Positions 1 through 6,605 are shown, counted from the stretch's first letter. The stretch: DNA of 7,108 bases from Gemmatimonadales bacterium (GCA_004525055.1 SPDF01000076.1:1-7108), one strand, 5' to 3'. Numbers and translations are program-made. The notes: a model not told the origin generated them from the sequence alone.

Positions 1-22
1 GCGGGGAAGCGGGGAAGCGGGG
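1..22. repeat. Short GC-rich tandem repeat, left arm (GCGGGGAA units)
   Basis: Two full GCGGGGAA units and a third partial one (GCGGGG) run from the first base of the window, so the tract may continue outside it. The reverse complement of the same unit recurs at 540-571. Bases 1-18 are an exact inverted match to 541-558, and bases 1-22 match 545-566 at 21 of 22 positions, read by eye. The tract lies just past the 3' end of the four-helix-bundle gene. The low-complexity 8-bp periodicity does not match ordinary coding sequence. Confidence 0.85.
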
Positions 23-46
23 CCGAAGTTGCCTCTGAAGCGCTGG

Positions 47-456
47 CTAGGCCAGCCCGGTGCCAGTTGGTCGTGGTTGAATTGCCCTCGACAGGCCCCA
101 TATCAGCCTGCCCGGGTGATCCCGGAGGGCCTCAAGTTCGCCCCAATCGGCCGACGTGAAGAAGCCAAGCTCTTTGGCCAGAATGAGATAGACGTGTACC
201 TCGGCGATCGATCCCAGTGAGATATCCAAGAATCGACGAAACTCACGGGGCTCCCGCTTTGCCGAGCCCTCGGCAATATTCGCCGAAACGGAGACGGCGC
301 CCGTCGGATTTGAGCGATAGGCCCGTATCGTTCCTGGACAGGCCACGCCTTTGTCACCTGGTACACTTCCAGAGTCAGGGCTTGGGCCGACTGCCAGGCC
401 TTCAGGCCCTCGTGACGGGCTCGTGGGCGACGCCCCTGCTTTTCTATCTGAGGCAT
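47..456 (-). pseudogene. Four-helix-bundle (23S rRNA IVS/S23-type) protein, frameshifted
   Basis: Two minus-strand frames together give a typical member of this family. The first part starts at the ATG at 454-456 and runs to about base 298. It contains the helix-1 signature LKAWQSAQALTLEVYQVTKAW and then GPIAQIRRA. The second part, from 298 down to the stop at 47-49, contains the diagnostic VSVSANIAEG motif followed by REFRRFLDISLGSIAEV and a last helix. Joining them by restoring one G near 297-299 gives about 136 residues, slightly longer than a usual member, with RRA-AVSVSANIAEG continuous as in relatives. No slippery heptamer is visible at the join, so programmed frameshifting is unlikely; a real single-base deletion or a sequencing error is more likely. 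The start has no clear Shine-Dalgarno. A weak CATATT box ends 5 bases before the ATG and could give a leaderless transcript, but this is tentative. The family is small, helical and predicted to assemble into barrel-like oligomers that bind nucleic acid; its cellular role outside rRNA elements and retroelements is not known. Confidence 0.75.
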
Positions 457-465
457 CTTCAAATA

Positions 466-514
466 TGAGCCGCGAACGGGAGGGGGCGTAACCAGTAAAT
501 CGCCGTGCGGCTCA
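466..514. repeat. 8-bp inverted repeat between the GGDEF-EAL stop and the bundle gene
   Basis: TGAGCCGC at 466-473 is exactly complementary in inverted sense to GCGGCTCA at 507-514, with 33 bases between. The right arm includes the TGA stop of the GGDEF-EAL gene (512-514), and the left arm ends 10 bases before the bundle gene's ATG. It could form a stem with a large loop in the transcript. No T-run follows on either strand, so it does not look like an intrinsic terminator. In a GC-rich region an 8-bp match may be chance. Confidence 0.4.
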
Positions 515-3286
515 ATAACCCCCGACTTTGCTCGTCGAACGCTTCCCCGCTTCCCCGCTCCCCCGCTTCCAGCCTTCGGCAATCATCCGCTCAACTTCTT
601 CAACGGGCATCGCCTTCGCGAAGAAGTGCCCCTGCCCCAGTTCACAGCCAAGGGTCACGAGCGCTTCCCGCTGTGCGGCGACCTCCACCCCTTCGGCGAT
701 CGTCTTCAGCTTCAGCGTGTCGCCGAGGCCGATGATGGCGCGGGCCAGCGCCGACTTCTCCAGCCCTGCTCCGACATCGTCGATGAACGGCTTGGCAATC
801 TTCAGGATATCGATCGGGAATCGCTGCAGGTAGCTGAGCGAGGAATAGCCGGTGCCGAAGTCGTCAATGGCGAGCCCGACGCCCAGCGACTTGAGGGCGC
901 GGAGCTGCTGTTGAGCCGAATCGGCCTGCTGCATCAGCACGCTCTCAGTGATCTCGAGGACCAGTGCCGACGGGTCCACACCGGTCAGACCAAGTGCCCG
1001 GCGCGTCTCGTGAACCAGGTCCGGCTCCTGGAGCTGCCGCCCCGAAAGATTGACGCTCATCGCCCAGTTCGTGTCCGGGTACGCCACGCGCCACCGATGG
1101 ATCTGGCTACACGCCTCACGAAGCACCCACTCACCGAGCCGGACAATCAGCCCAGTCTCCTCCGCCAGCGGGACAAAATGGCCCGGCAACAGATGCCCGT
1201 ATTCCGGGTGGTTCCACCGGACCAGCGCCTCGAACCCGAAGATCTCGCCGGTCTGCAGGTGCATGATCGGCTGATAGTGGAGGACCAGTTCTTCGCGCTC
1301 GATGACCCCTCGCAACGCCGCCTCCATCTCGAGCCGGTGGCGCGTGTCGGAGGCCATCTTCGATTCGTACGTCGCGAATCGTCCCTTGCCTTGCCGCTTG
1401 GCGGTGTACATCGCCAGGTCGGAATTGCGCATCAGCTCGTCGGCGGACTGATCGCCCGCCGCCGTGGCGATGCCGAAACTGAGCGACACGTGCACTTCGT
1501 TGTGGCCGAGCTGGAAGGGCACCAGCATCGCGCCGGCGAGCCGGTCGACCAGCACCGCGGTGCCGTCGTTGCCCTGGACATCCTCGATCAAGATGCCAAA
1601 CTCGTCGCCGCCGAGCCGAGCCACCGTGTCCGTCGAGCGGGCGCAGGCGAGGAACCGTTCCGCTGTCAACCGCAGCAGCTGGTCACCCTCGGCGTGGCCC
1701 AGGCTGTCGTTGACCTTCTTGAAGTCATCGAGATCGAGGTAGAGGACGGTGATCTCGCGGCCCTGACGACGTGCGAGGGCCAGGGCGTGGCTGACGCGGT
1801 CGCGGAAGAGCGCCCGATTGGCCAAGCCGGTGAGTGAATCGTGGAAGGCCTGGTGGACCAGCTCGTCGCGCAGGCGCTGCCGTTCGCTCACGTCCCGGAT
1901 GTTGAGGACGATCCCCCGCACGGTGGGTTCATCGATGAGATTGGTGGCGATCGTCTCGGTGTGCAGCGCGGAACCGTCGGGCTGGCGGAATCCCCACTCG
2001 ATCGGGGCCGGCAAGCTTGAAGCCCCGCAGGCATCACGCAGAAAGGCGAACGCACGATCGCGGTCCTCCACAAGCAGGAGCGACTGGAGCGGCAGCCCCA
2101 GCAGCCGCTCGGGATCGTACCGCAGGACGCGCGAGGCCGAGGGACTGACGTATTGGATGGTGCCGTCGGACTCGACCACGAGGATGACGTCCGACGAATG
2201 CTGTACCAGCGAGCGAAATCTGGCCTCGTTCTGCTTGGCCGCGGTCTCGGCGAGCAGGCGGACGTTCTGGCGTACCGCCAGCAGCTGCCGAACGACGACG
2301 AGGCCGGTGATGACCAGCGCCCCCACGGCGAGCTCGGTCACCGGCTGCCGACCGGGCTTGAACGCCTCGAACAGCAGGAGGCCGAAGGTGATCCCGACCG
2401 CGAGGTAGGGCAGCGGGCTGAGCGGCTGCGACCGTGGCTGATACTCCTCGGTCCCTACCGTTCGAGGCACTGGCCAGCGAGCGTAGAGCTCAGCACTCGC
2501 GATCATCAACAGGTACACCATCAGATACACCGCATCCACCAACGTGGCGCCACGCTCGCCGGTCTCGGACGCCACCAGCACGAACGTGAGATCGGCGATG
2601 ACGCTCAGCAGCACGCCTCCGACGAGCAGTCCGAACGCCCAGCGATTGCGGTCAATCGGCCCCCGCAGCAGCACGGAGGTGATGCCGAGCAGGACCAGCA
2701 AGTTGGCGAGCGGAAAGGCGTACGTGATCACGGTCGCACCGATGCCTGGCACGAGCCCCGGGGCGCCCGGAAGTACGGTGAAGTACCAGATCATCACGCC
2801 GCCACCGACGAGCACCATCGTGGCGTCGAGGACGAACTTCCACCACTCGAGATGGATCCGACGGGAGAGCGGGAAGGCCAAGAGGGCGGCCAGCAGGAAC
2901 ATACTGTCCGAGAGGTAGAAGAGATCCGCCCAGCTTACCGCCGGGCTTTCCCCACGCGCCAGGACGTAAGAAACCGAGATGCCGTTACCAACGAGGACGG
3001 CCAGCGACCCGATACCCATGAGCCGGAGCGCACGGCGCACACCAGGATCGAGCACCATCCGCGTGGATGCGAGGAAGGAGAGGATGGCCAGTGTCGCATT
3101 AAGCGGCATGAAGGCGGCGTTGCCCACCAGATCCCGGAGCCCGGCACTCCCGATTCCGGAGCGCTCCCAGAACAGGTAGGCGAGAGCATAGACGGCCGTC
3201 AGCAACGCCGCGGGCCCGACGGGCGGGAATGTGCTTCTCCGCGTCCATCGATCCGGGGTTGCGTTCACGACGTCAGCAGTCGTCAT
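512..3286 (-). CDS. Multi-TM PAS-GGDEF-EAL protein (c-di-GMP cyclase/phosphodiesterase)
   Basis: A 924-residue inner-membrane protein that should make and/or degrade cyclic di-GMP. Residues about 25-340 hold roughly ten hydrophobic segments, an integral-membrane sensor region I cannot assign to a named family. A PAS domain follows (about 353-468). The GGDEF domain (about 470-640) has DSLTGLANR at 483-491, an intact GGDEF at 559-563, and an inhibitory-site RxxD (R550-D553) exactly five residues before it. The EAL domain (about 655-906) keeps E686 of EAL, N746 (NLSGRQL), E778 (LEITES), D808-D809 (DDFGTGYSS), K829, E865/E868 (AEGVE) and Q885. The usual LKID is LKIA (A831), so one acidic residue often listed as conserved is absent. 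Both activities therefore look possible, with the phosphodiesterase less certain. The start is the most upstream ATG; no strong Shine-Dalgarno precedes it. The gene is divergent from the DUF445 gene across 186 bases. Its last 18 residues, after W906, come from the repeat tract and the sequence beyond it. Confidence 0.93.
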   Translation of the reverse strand: MTTADVVNATPDRWTRRSTFPPVGPAALLTAVYALAYLFWERSGIGSAGLRDLVGNAAFMPLNATLAILSFLASTRMVLDPGVRRALRLMGIGSLAVLVGNGISVSYVLARGESPAVSWADLFYLSDSMFLLAALLAFPLSRRIHLEWWKFVLDATMVLVGGGVMIWYFTVLPGAPGLVPGIGATVITYAFPLANLLVLLGITSVLLRGPIDRNRWAFGLLVGGVLLSVIADLTFVLVASETGERGATLVDAVYLMVYLLMIASAELYARWPVPRTVGTEEYQPRSQPLSPLPYLAVGITFGLLLFEAFKPGRQPVTELAVGALVITGLVVVRQLLAVRQNVRLLAETAAKQNEARFRSLVQHSSDVILVVESDGTIQYVSPSASRVLRYDPERLLGLPLQSLLLVEDRDRAFAFLRDACGASSLPAPIEWGFRQPDGSALHTETIATNLIDEPTVRGIVLNIRDVSERQRLRDELVHQAFHDSLTGLANRALFRDRVSHALALARRQGREITVLYLDLDDFKKVNDSLGHAEGDQLLRLTAERFLACARSTDTVARLGGDEFGILIEDVQGNDGTAVLVDRLAGAMLVPFQLGHNEVHVSLSFGIATAAGDQSADELMRNSDLAMYTAKRQGKGRFATYESKMASDTRHRLEMEAALRGVIEREELVLHYQPIMHLQTGEIFGFEALVRWNHPEYGHLLPGHFVPLAEETGLIVRLGEWVLREACSQIHRWRVAYPDTNWAMSVNLSGRQLQEPDLVHETRRALGLTGVDPSALVLEITESVLMQQADSAQQQLRALKSLGVGLAIDDFGTGYSSLSYLQRFPIDILKIAKPFIDDVGAGLEKSALARAIIGLGDTLKLKTIAEGVEVAAQREALVTLGCELGQGHFFAKAMPVEEVERMIAEGWKRGSGEAGKRSTSKVGGY
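540..571. repeat. Short GC-rich tandem repeat, right arm (CGCTTCCC units)
   Basis: Four 8-bp units follow each other: CGCTTCCC, CGCTTCCC, CGCTCCCC, CGCTTCCA. The third has one changed base and the fourth differs in its last base. They are the reverse complement of the units at 1-22, making an inverted pair around the four-helix-bundle gene. Unlike the left arm, this tract lies inside a reading frame: read on the minus strand it encodes Lys/Arg/Gly/Ser-rich residues just after the last helix of the EAL domain. Confidence 0.85.
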
Positions 3287-3472
3287 CTGGCCGTCCAGGT
3301 CGCACCATTCGGGAGCCTCAGAACCGGGTATCCACGTGGTAAATCCCTCTCAGGCGCCCATTTACGCACGGGTTCCGGGGGCCGGGAGGTCGATTCCCTT
3401 GCAAATCCGAAGCCTGAATCCGTCCGGCAGGCACCCTGCCGGGGGGGCCGGGAGCCCCCCTATACTCTAGGG
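3287..3472. promoter_or_regulatory. Divergent intergenic region between the GGDEF-EAL and DUF445 genes
   Basis: This 186-base gap must hold both starts of transcription. It contains an 8-bp perfect palindrome CCACGTGG (3332-3339), set in GGGTATCCACGTGGTAAATC, which could be an operator. It also has two similar GC blocks, CCGGGGGCCGGGAG (3375-3388) and the same motif with two extra Gs (3439-3454). A G-run/C-run hairpin at 3442-3460 lies immediately upstream of the DUF445 -10 box. No convincing promoter is visible for the minus-strand gene. No regulator can be named from these sites. Confidence 0.5.
3461..3466 (+). promoter_or_regulatory. Probable -10 box (TATACT) for a leaderless DUF445 transcript
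   Basis: TATACT matches the sigma-70 -10 consensus at five of six positions in otherwise GC-rich DNA. Six bases separate it from the ATG at 3473, so a start about 7 bases downstream would fall on the A of the start codon and yield a leaderless mRNA. Consistent with this, there is no usable Shine-Dalgarno: the only purine run, AGGG at 3469-3472, abuts the ATG. No clear -35 is visible at the usual spacing. Confidence 0.5.
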
Positions 3473-5035
3473 ATGAACTCCCAAGACCTCCTGGCAGGCC
3501 TCCTGACGGTCGCCGTCGGCGCCATCTCCGGCGGGCTCACCAACGCGATAGCCATCTGGATGCTCTTCCACCCCTATGAAGAGCGGGGGCGCTGGCCCCT
3601 GCGGTTGCATGGGGCCATCCCCAAGAACAAGGCGCGGCTGGCCAAGAGCATCGGCAAGACGGTGGGCGAGAAGCTCATCACGCCCGCCGACCTCTCACAG
3701 CGGCTCTCGGCTCCCGAGGTTCGGGCGGCGTTTGACGGCGCACTCAGCGGGTTTCTGGACGAAGTGTTGGAACAGGAACGCGGTCCATTGATCGACTTGA
3801 TCCCCACAACCATGGCGACCGACCTTGACGGATGGGTCAATGAGATTGGGGAGCGGGTTGCGGATGAGCTCGCCGCGTACATGGCTGGCCCCGCCTTCGA
3901 GGCCCAGGCCGAGCGTTGGATGGCTCAGTGGCAGGCAGAATACGGTGATCGGCCGATCGGCGAGCTGCTCACTGCGGACCGGCGCAGCGCGTTCGAGGAG
4001 AGGGTGGACGGGTGGCTGCGGCAGTTTACCGAGGGGGAGGACCTCGAGGGTGCCCTCCGGCACTTTGTCGATGTGCAGTTGGAGCGGCTCGGGCATGATG
4101 GCGAACCGCTCATCGATCGACTTCCACCGGGTCTCCTGGGGACCGTCGAGGCGTCGATCAGCGACTACCTGCCCGTGGCGATCGAGCGGATCGGCGCCGT
4201 GCTCGCCGACCCCGACTCCAAGGGAAAGATCCACCTTGCGCTCCGGACGGCGTTCGACCGGGCGGTGCGCGACCTGCTCCTGCACGAGCGCCTGCTGGCC
4301 AAGCTCGTCGTGACTGACCAGACATTTACACGGTTGCTCGACGGGTTGGAACGTGAAGGGTTCGAGCGCTTTGCCGAGTCGCTCGGGACCCCGGAGATGC
4401 GCGGGCAACTGACGCGCGCAGTGAACGACGGCCTCGTCAGCTTCCTGCGGATTCCACTCCGGGACCGCCTGGCCGGCATGGGGCCCGGAAAGCAGGCGGC
4501 GCTGGCCGGCACGCTCGGTGACTGGCTCGTCAAGGTCGCGCGCGATGACGCGACGCAAACCGTGGCCCGCCGGGCCGTCGGCCGCCTCCTCGACGCCACC
4601 GAGCGTCGAACCTGGAACGACGTCCTCGGGGCGGTGCCGCCTGCGCGCGTGGCACGTTTCGTTGCCGAGGCCGCTGGCGGCGCCGAAGGGCGCCGCTGGG
4701 TAGCCGATACCGCGCAGAGCGCGATCCGGGCGCTGCTTCGCCGCCCCATCGGCCGGCCCTCGACCTGGCTCGGTCCGCAGGCAACCCAGCGGGTGCGTAC
4801 CAGCATCCTGAACGCCGCCTGGGGCTGGACCGAGCGACAAGTCCCGGGCATCGTCGCCCAGTTCAAGGTGCAGGAGATGGTCGAGCAGAAGGTGCTGGGG
4901 TTTTCGACGCAGCGAATGGAGGAGATCATCCGCAACGTGACCCAGCGCGAACTCACGCTCATCGTGCGGCTCGGCTACGTCCTCGGCGCGTTCGTGGGCT
5001 TGATCGCCTTTGGCATCAACCAGGCGCTGCGATAG
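3473..5035 (+). CDS. DUF445 family membrane protein
   Basis: A 520-residue protein of the DUF445 (YheB/YjiN-like) family. The N-terminal transmembrane segment (about 5-32) carries the family signature GGLTNAIAIWMLFHPYEE at residues 20-37, followed by the LHGAIPKNKARLAKSIGKTVGEKLI region. A long mostly alpha-helical, charged middle (about 60-480) follows, and the family's C-terminal block NVTQRELTLIVRLGYVLGAFVGLIAF ends in a second transmembrane helix (about 497-516). The helical middle is thus anchored at both ends. The molecular role of the family is not established. The reading frame is open for another 440 codons upstream, but that stretch is antisense to the GGDEF-EAL gene. The ATG at 3473 was chosen because it begins the conserved N-terminus and lies just after a -10 box. 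The gene is intact and looks native to its surroundings. Confidence 0.92.
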   Translation: MNSQDLLAGLLTVAVGAISGGLTNAIAIWMLFHPYEERGRWPLRLHGAIPKNKARLAKSIGKTVGEKLITPADLSQRLSAPEVRAAFDGALSGFLDEVLEQERGPLIDLIPTTMATDLDGWVNEIGERVADELAAYMAGPAFEAQAERWMAQWQAEYGDRPIGELLTADRRSAFEERVDGWLRQFTEGEDLEGALRHFVDVQLERLGHDGEPLIDRLPPGLLGTVEASISDYLPVAIERIGAVLADPDSKGKIHLALRTAFDRAVRDLLLHERLLAKLVVTDQTFTRLLDGLEREGFERFAESLGTPEMRGQLTRAVNDGLVSFLRIPLRDRLAGMGPGKQAALAGTLGDWLVKVARDDATQTVARRAVGRLLDATERRTWNDVLGAVPPARVARFVAEAAGGAEGRRWVADTAQSAIRALLRRPIGRPSTWLGPQATQRVRTSILNAAWGWTERQVPGIVAQFKVQEMVEQKVLGFSTQRMEEIIRNVTQRELTLIVRLGYVLGAFVGLIAFGINQALR

Positions 5036-5042
5036 CTCGCTT

Positions 5043-5087
5043 CCGACACCGCCTGCGTCGGGATGATGACGGAGGGCGCCCGCCTCC
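5043..5087 (+). terminator. Two GC-rich hairpins after the DUF445 gene (weak terminator candidate)
   Basis: The first hairpin is CCGAC (5043-5047) with GTCGG (5057-5061). The second is GGAGGGCG (5071-5078) with CGCCTCC (5081-5087), allowing one bulged G. They start 8 bases after the DUF445 stop and fill most of the 110-base gap before the next gene. Neither is followed by a clear T-run, so an intrinsic terminator is possible but not demonstrated; the second hairpin could equally act as a mRNA processing or stability element between two co-transcribed genes. Confidence 0.3.
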
Positions 5088-5135
5088 CCCTACCGTGCAG
5101 CAACGGGGGCGCGGTGCCGCCCGACTCATCACGCC

Positions 5136-5140
5136 GGAGG
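5136..5140 (+). promoter_or_regulatory. Ribosome binding site (GGAGG) for the small gene
   Basis: GGAGG, extending into further Gs, lies five bases before the ATG at 5146. It decides the start in favour of 5146 over the in-frame GTG at 5095, which has no comparable site. It is the clearest Shine-Dalgarno in the window. Confidence 0.65.
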
Positions 5141-5145
5141 GGCGC

Positions 5146-5403
5146 ATGGGGTTGCTGCCAGAGCCACGGGAGTTGGAAGCAGACATCGAAAAGGCGGCGC
5201 AAGTTGCCGACGGGCTGGCCGAAGCGGTCGGCAAGGGTCCGCGCCATGCGACCGCGGCGGCACGGCGGTTGACGGACGAGGAATTGACCCTGGGACTCGC
5301 GTTCCTGGCGCGCGTCATGGAGATCGCGGCGATGTCGTCGCGCGCGCTGGCTGACGTGGAACGAGAGCGGCAACGCTCGGGGGCCCGGCTCCGGTTGAAC
5401 TAG
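5146..5403 (+). CDS. Small helical protein of unknown function (85 aa)
   Basis: I do not recognise a family. The 85-residue product starts MGLLPEPRELEADIEKAAQ. It is rich in Ala, Glu, Arg and Leu and should be almost wholly alpha-helical: a helix at about 7-28, a short break (GKGPRHAT), then a longer helix with LTDEELTLGLAFLARVMEI and a strongly charged end (VERERQRSGARLRLN). There is no signal peptide, and no Cys or metal-binding motif. The start rests on a good GGAGG site; an in-frame GTG at 5095 would add 17 residues of unremarkable sequence. It lies 110 bases after the DUF445 gene on the same strand and may be co-transcribed with it. Its stop codon overlaps the stop of the convergent lipoprotein gene. 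Confidence 0.6.
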   Translation: MGLLPEPRELEADIEKAAQVADGLAEAVGKGPRHATAAARRLTDEELTLGLAFLARVMEIAAMSSRALADVERERQRSGARLRLN

Positions 5404-6605
5404 GGCAGCGCGCTCCATCCCGCCCAGTCGATGGGCGCAATGACCACCCGCGTCCCGGGATGTCCGGCGACTTCTCTCGCCTCGACAGCGGTACGATACC
5501 CCGGGCGCGCGCCTGCGCTGAGGCGGGTCCCGGTGCCGACCAGGAACCGATCCGCGGCGCGCTGGTCGTCCCAGGCGATGAGCCATACGAGGGCCGGCCC
5601 CTCTGGAGATTGGTACAACCGATAGCGATCACCGGCCCAGCCGATCGGGACGGTGGTGCTGACCACCTCGTTTCCGGCCATGTCCGCGGACAGCACCGCA
5701 AGCCCCATCTCTCCCATCACATCCGATTCCCCCGGCTCTGCACCCACGGTATCCAACGGCACATCCACCGGCATGTCACGCCGTGCATACCGTTGCGGGT
5801 GCAACACCTGCTCGGTCGAGACGGGAATCGCAGCCCCGTAGGGTTGGCCAGCCTCCGCGCGGTTCCGCTCGTACCACCGGACGAACTCAGCTCCCGCCAG
5901 GTAGGGGAAAATGAGCCCTTCCTGCAGCACCCGCGGTGTTTCGGCGAAGACCTGCATCGAGCCCCGCGCGGCGAGGAGCTGTTCGCGAAAGGTCTCCCAG
6001 ATCGCATCGTCGTTCAAAAGGTCCCGCCCCGGCACCATCATCTTCATCGAGGCCAGCGTCGCCTGCCCCTCGAGCATCGCCTGCGCGGCGGCCAGTCGAT
6101 CGGAATCGCGGCGCTGGTGCATGATCGAATCGAGTGCCAGGTAGTCATACTGAAGGGCGTGGACCAGTTCGTGAGCGAGGACGAACTTGAACTGCGCTGA
6201 CTTTACGTCACTCCCCTCATAGACGAAGAGCATTCCAGAGTCCGGGTCGAAAAACCCGGCCACCTGTTCTTCATACAGAGCGGTGAGGAGTCGGCGGATG
6301 TCGAGGCTGTCGGGAACCTGACCCAGAAGGCGGTAGACGTCGTGCATCGCGGCGAGGCGCTCAGGAGAGAGTTCCTCGTCGAGCTTCGTCGCGAGGTACG
6401 TCGCAACCTGTGCGCGCGACCGCACCGCGAACCGCGGGGGCGCCTTGAAGGGGAGGCCGACGGTCCGCTCCACGGCTGGGCGCAGGCTGTCGACCAGGCG
6501 GCCGACGGCGTCACCCGACTCGCCGGGCGCCTCCCCGCGGCACGCCGCCAGCGCGGCCGCCCCGAGGAGGGCCGCGGTTACAACCCGACGTAGGCGGTGT
6601 ACCAT
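5400..6605 (-). CDS. Secreted lipoprotein, HExxH gluzincin-like zinc metallopeptidase
   Basis: A 401-residue protein. The N-terminus is a lipoprotein signal: basic MVHRLRR, a hydrophobic stretch, then the lipobox LAAC with the lipidated Cys at residue 22, so it should be anchored in the cell envelope. The zinc motif HELVH is at residues 145-149 (in FVLAHELVHALQYDY). A downstream EGQA (Glu about 179) is placed to be the third ligand, as in gluzincins. The preceding EEQVAGFFDPDSGMLFVYEG and the later STEQVLHPQRYARRD resemble conserved blocks of uncharacterised metallopeptidase-like proteins from environmental bacteria; the substrate is unknown. A GTG at 6632 would add nine residues before the signal peptide; the ATG at 6605 gives a normal lipoprotein N-terminus and was preferred. 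It overlaps the 3' end of the prepilin peptidase gene by 28 bases, which suggests translational coupling. Neither start has a strong Shine-Dalgarno. Confidence 0.82.
   Translation of the reverse strand: MVHRLRRVVTAALLGAAALAACRGEAPGESGDAVGRLVDSLRPAVERTVGLPFKAPPRFAVRSRAQVATYLATKLDEELSPERLAAMHDVYRLLGQVPDSLDIRRLLTALYEEQVAGFFDPDSGMLFVYEGSDVKSAQFKFVLAHELVHALQYDYLALDSIMHQRRDSDRLAAAQAMLEGQATLASMKMMVPGRDLLNDDAIWETFREQLLAARGSMQVFAETPRVLQEGLIFPYLAGAEFVRWYERNRAEAGQPYGAAIPVSTEQVLHPQRYARRDMPVDVPLDTVGAEPGESDVMGEMGLAVLSADMAGNEVVSTTVPIGWAGDRYRLYQSPEGPALVWLIAWDDQRAADRFLVGTGTRLSAGARPGYRTAVEAREVAGHPGTRVVIAPIDWAGWSALP

Larger units (their letters stand above)
1..571 (-). mobile_element. Candidate IVS-like insert: four-helix-bundle gene between inverted tandem repeats
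   Basis: What is seen: one small gene of the 23S rRNA IVS-protein/S23 family on the minus strand, with GCGGGGAA-type repeat arms on both sides in opposite orientation. There is no transposase, and no target-site duplication can be tested because the left edge is cut by the window. What is known: members of this protein family were first found inside intervening sequences of 23S rRNA genes, which carry inverted ends; a related bundle protein, Avd, works in diversity-generating retroelements. What is inferred: the unit may have moved as a block into the 3' end of the GGDEF-EAL gene, or the repeats may have spread on their own. No reverse transcriptase or template/variable repeat is visible, so a complete retroelement is not supported here. 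Confidence 0.3.

Noticed and set aside
1..571. CRISPR array or diversity-generating retroelement
   Set aside because: The repeats are contiguous 8-bp units with no spacers, and no reverse transcriptase or template/variable repeat pair is visible, although the bundle protein is related to Avd.
626..1837. Long plus-strand open frame (403 codons) opposite the GGDEF-EAL gene
   Set aside because: The minus strand here encodes unmistakable GGDEF and EAL motifs; the plus frame shows no domain and is a GC-driven shadow.
3370..3420. tRNA-like T-arm (GGGAGGTCGATTCCC)
   Set aside because: The loop and stem do not fit the T-arm consensus in register, and no acceptor, D or anticodon stem can be folded around it.
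2153..3472. 440-codon upstream extension of the DUF445 reading frame
   Set aside because: It is antisense to the GGDEF-EAL gene, is rich in the low-complexity composition typical of shadow frames in GC-rich DNA, and lies before the conserved DUF445 N-terminus.
3695..4840. Long minus-strand open frame (381 codons) opposite the DUF445 gene
   Set aside because: The plus strand carries the conserved DUF445 protein; the antisense product has no recognisable features.
5095..5145. GTG start for the small gene at 5095
   Set aside because: No Shine-Dalgarno precedes it, and the GGAGG five bases before the ATG at 5146 is much better.
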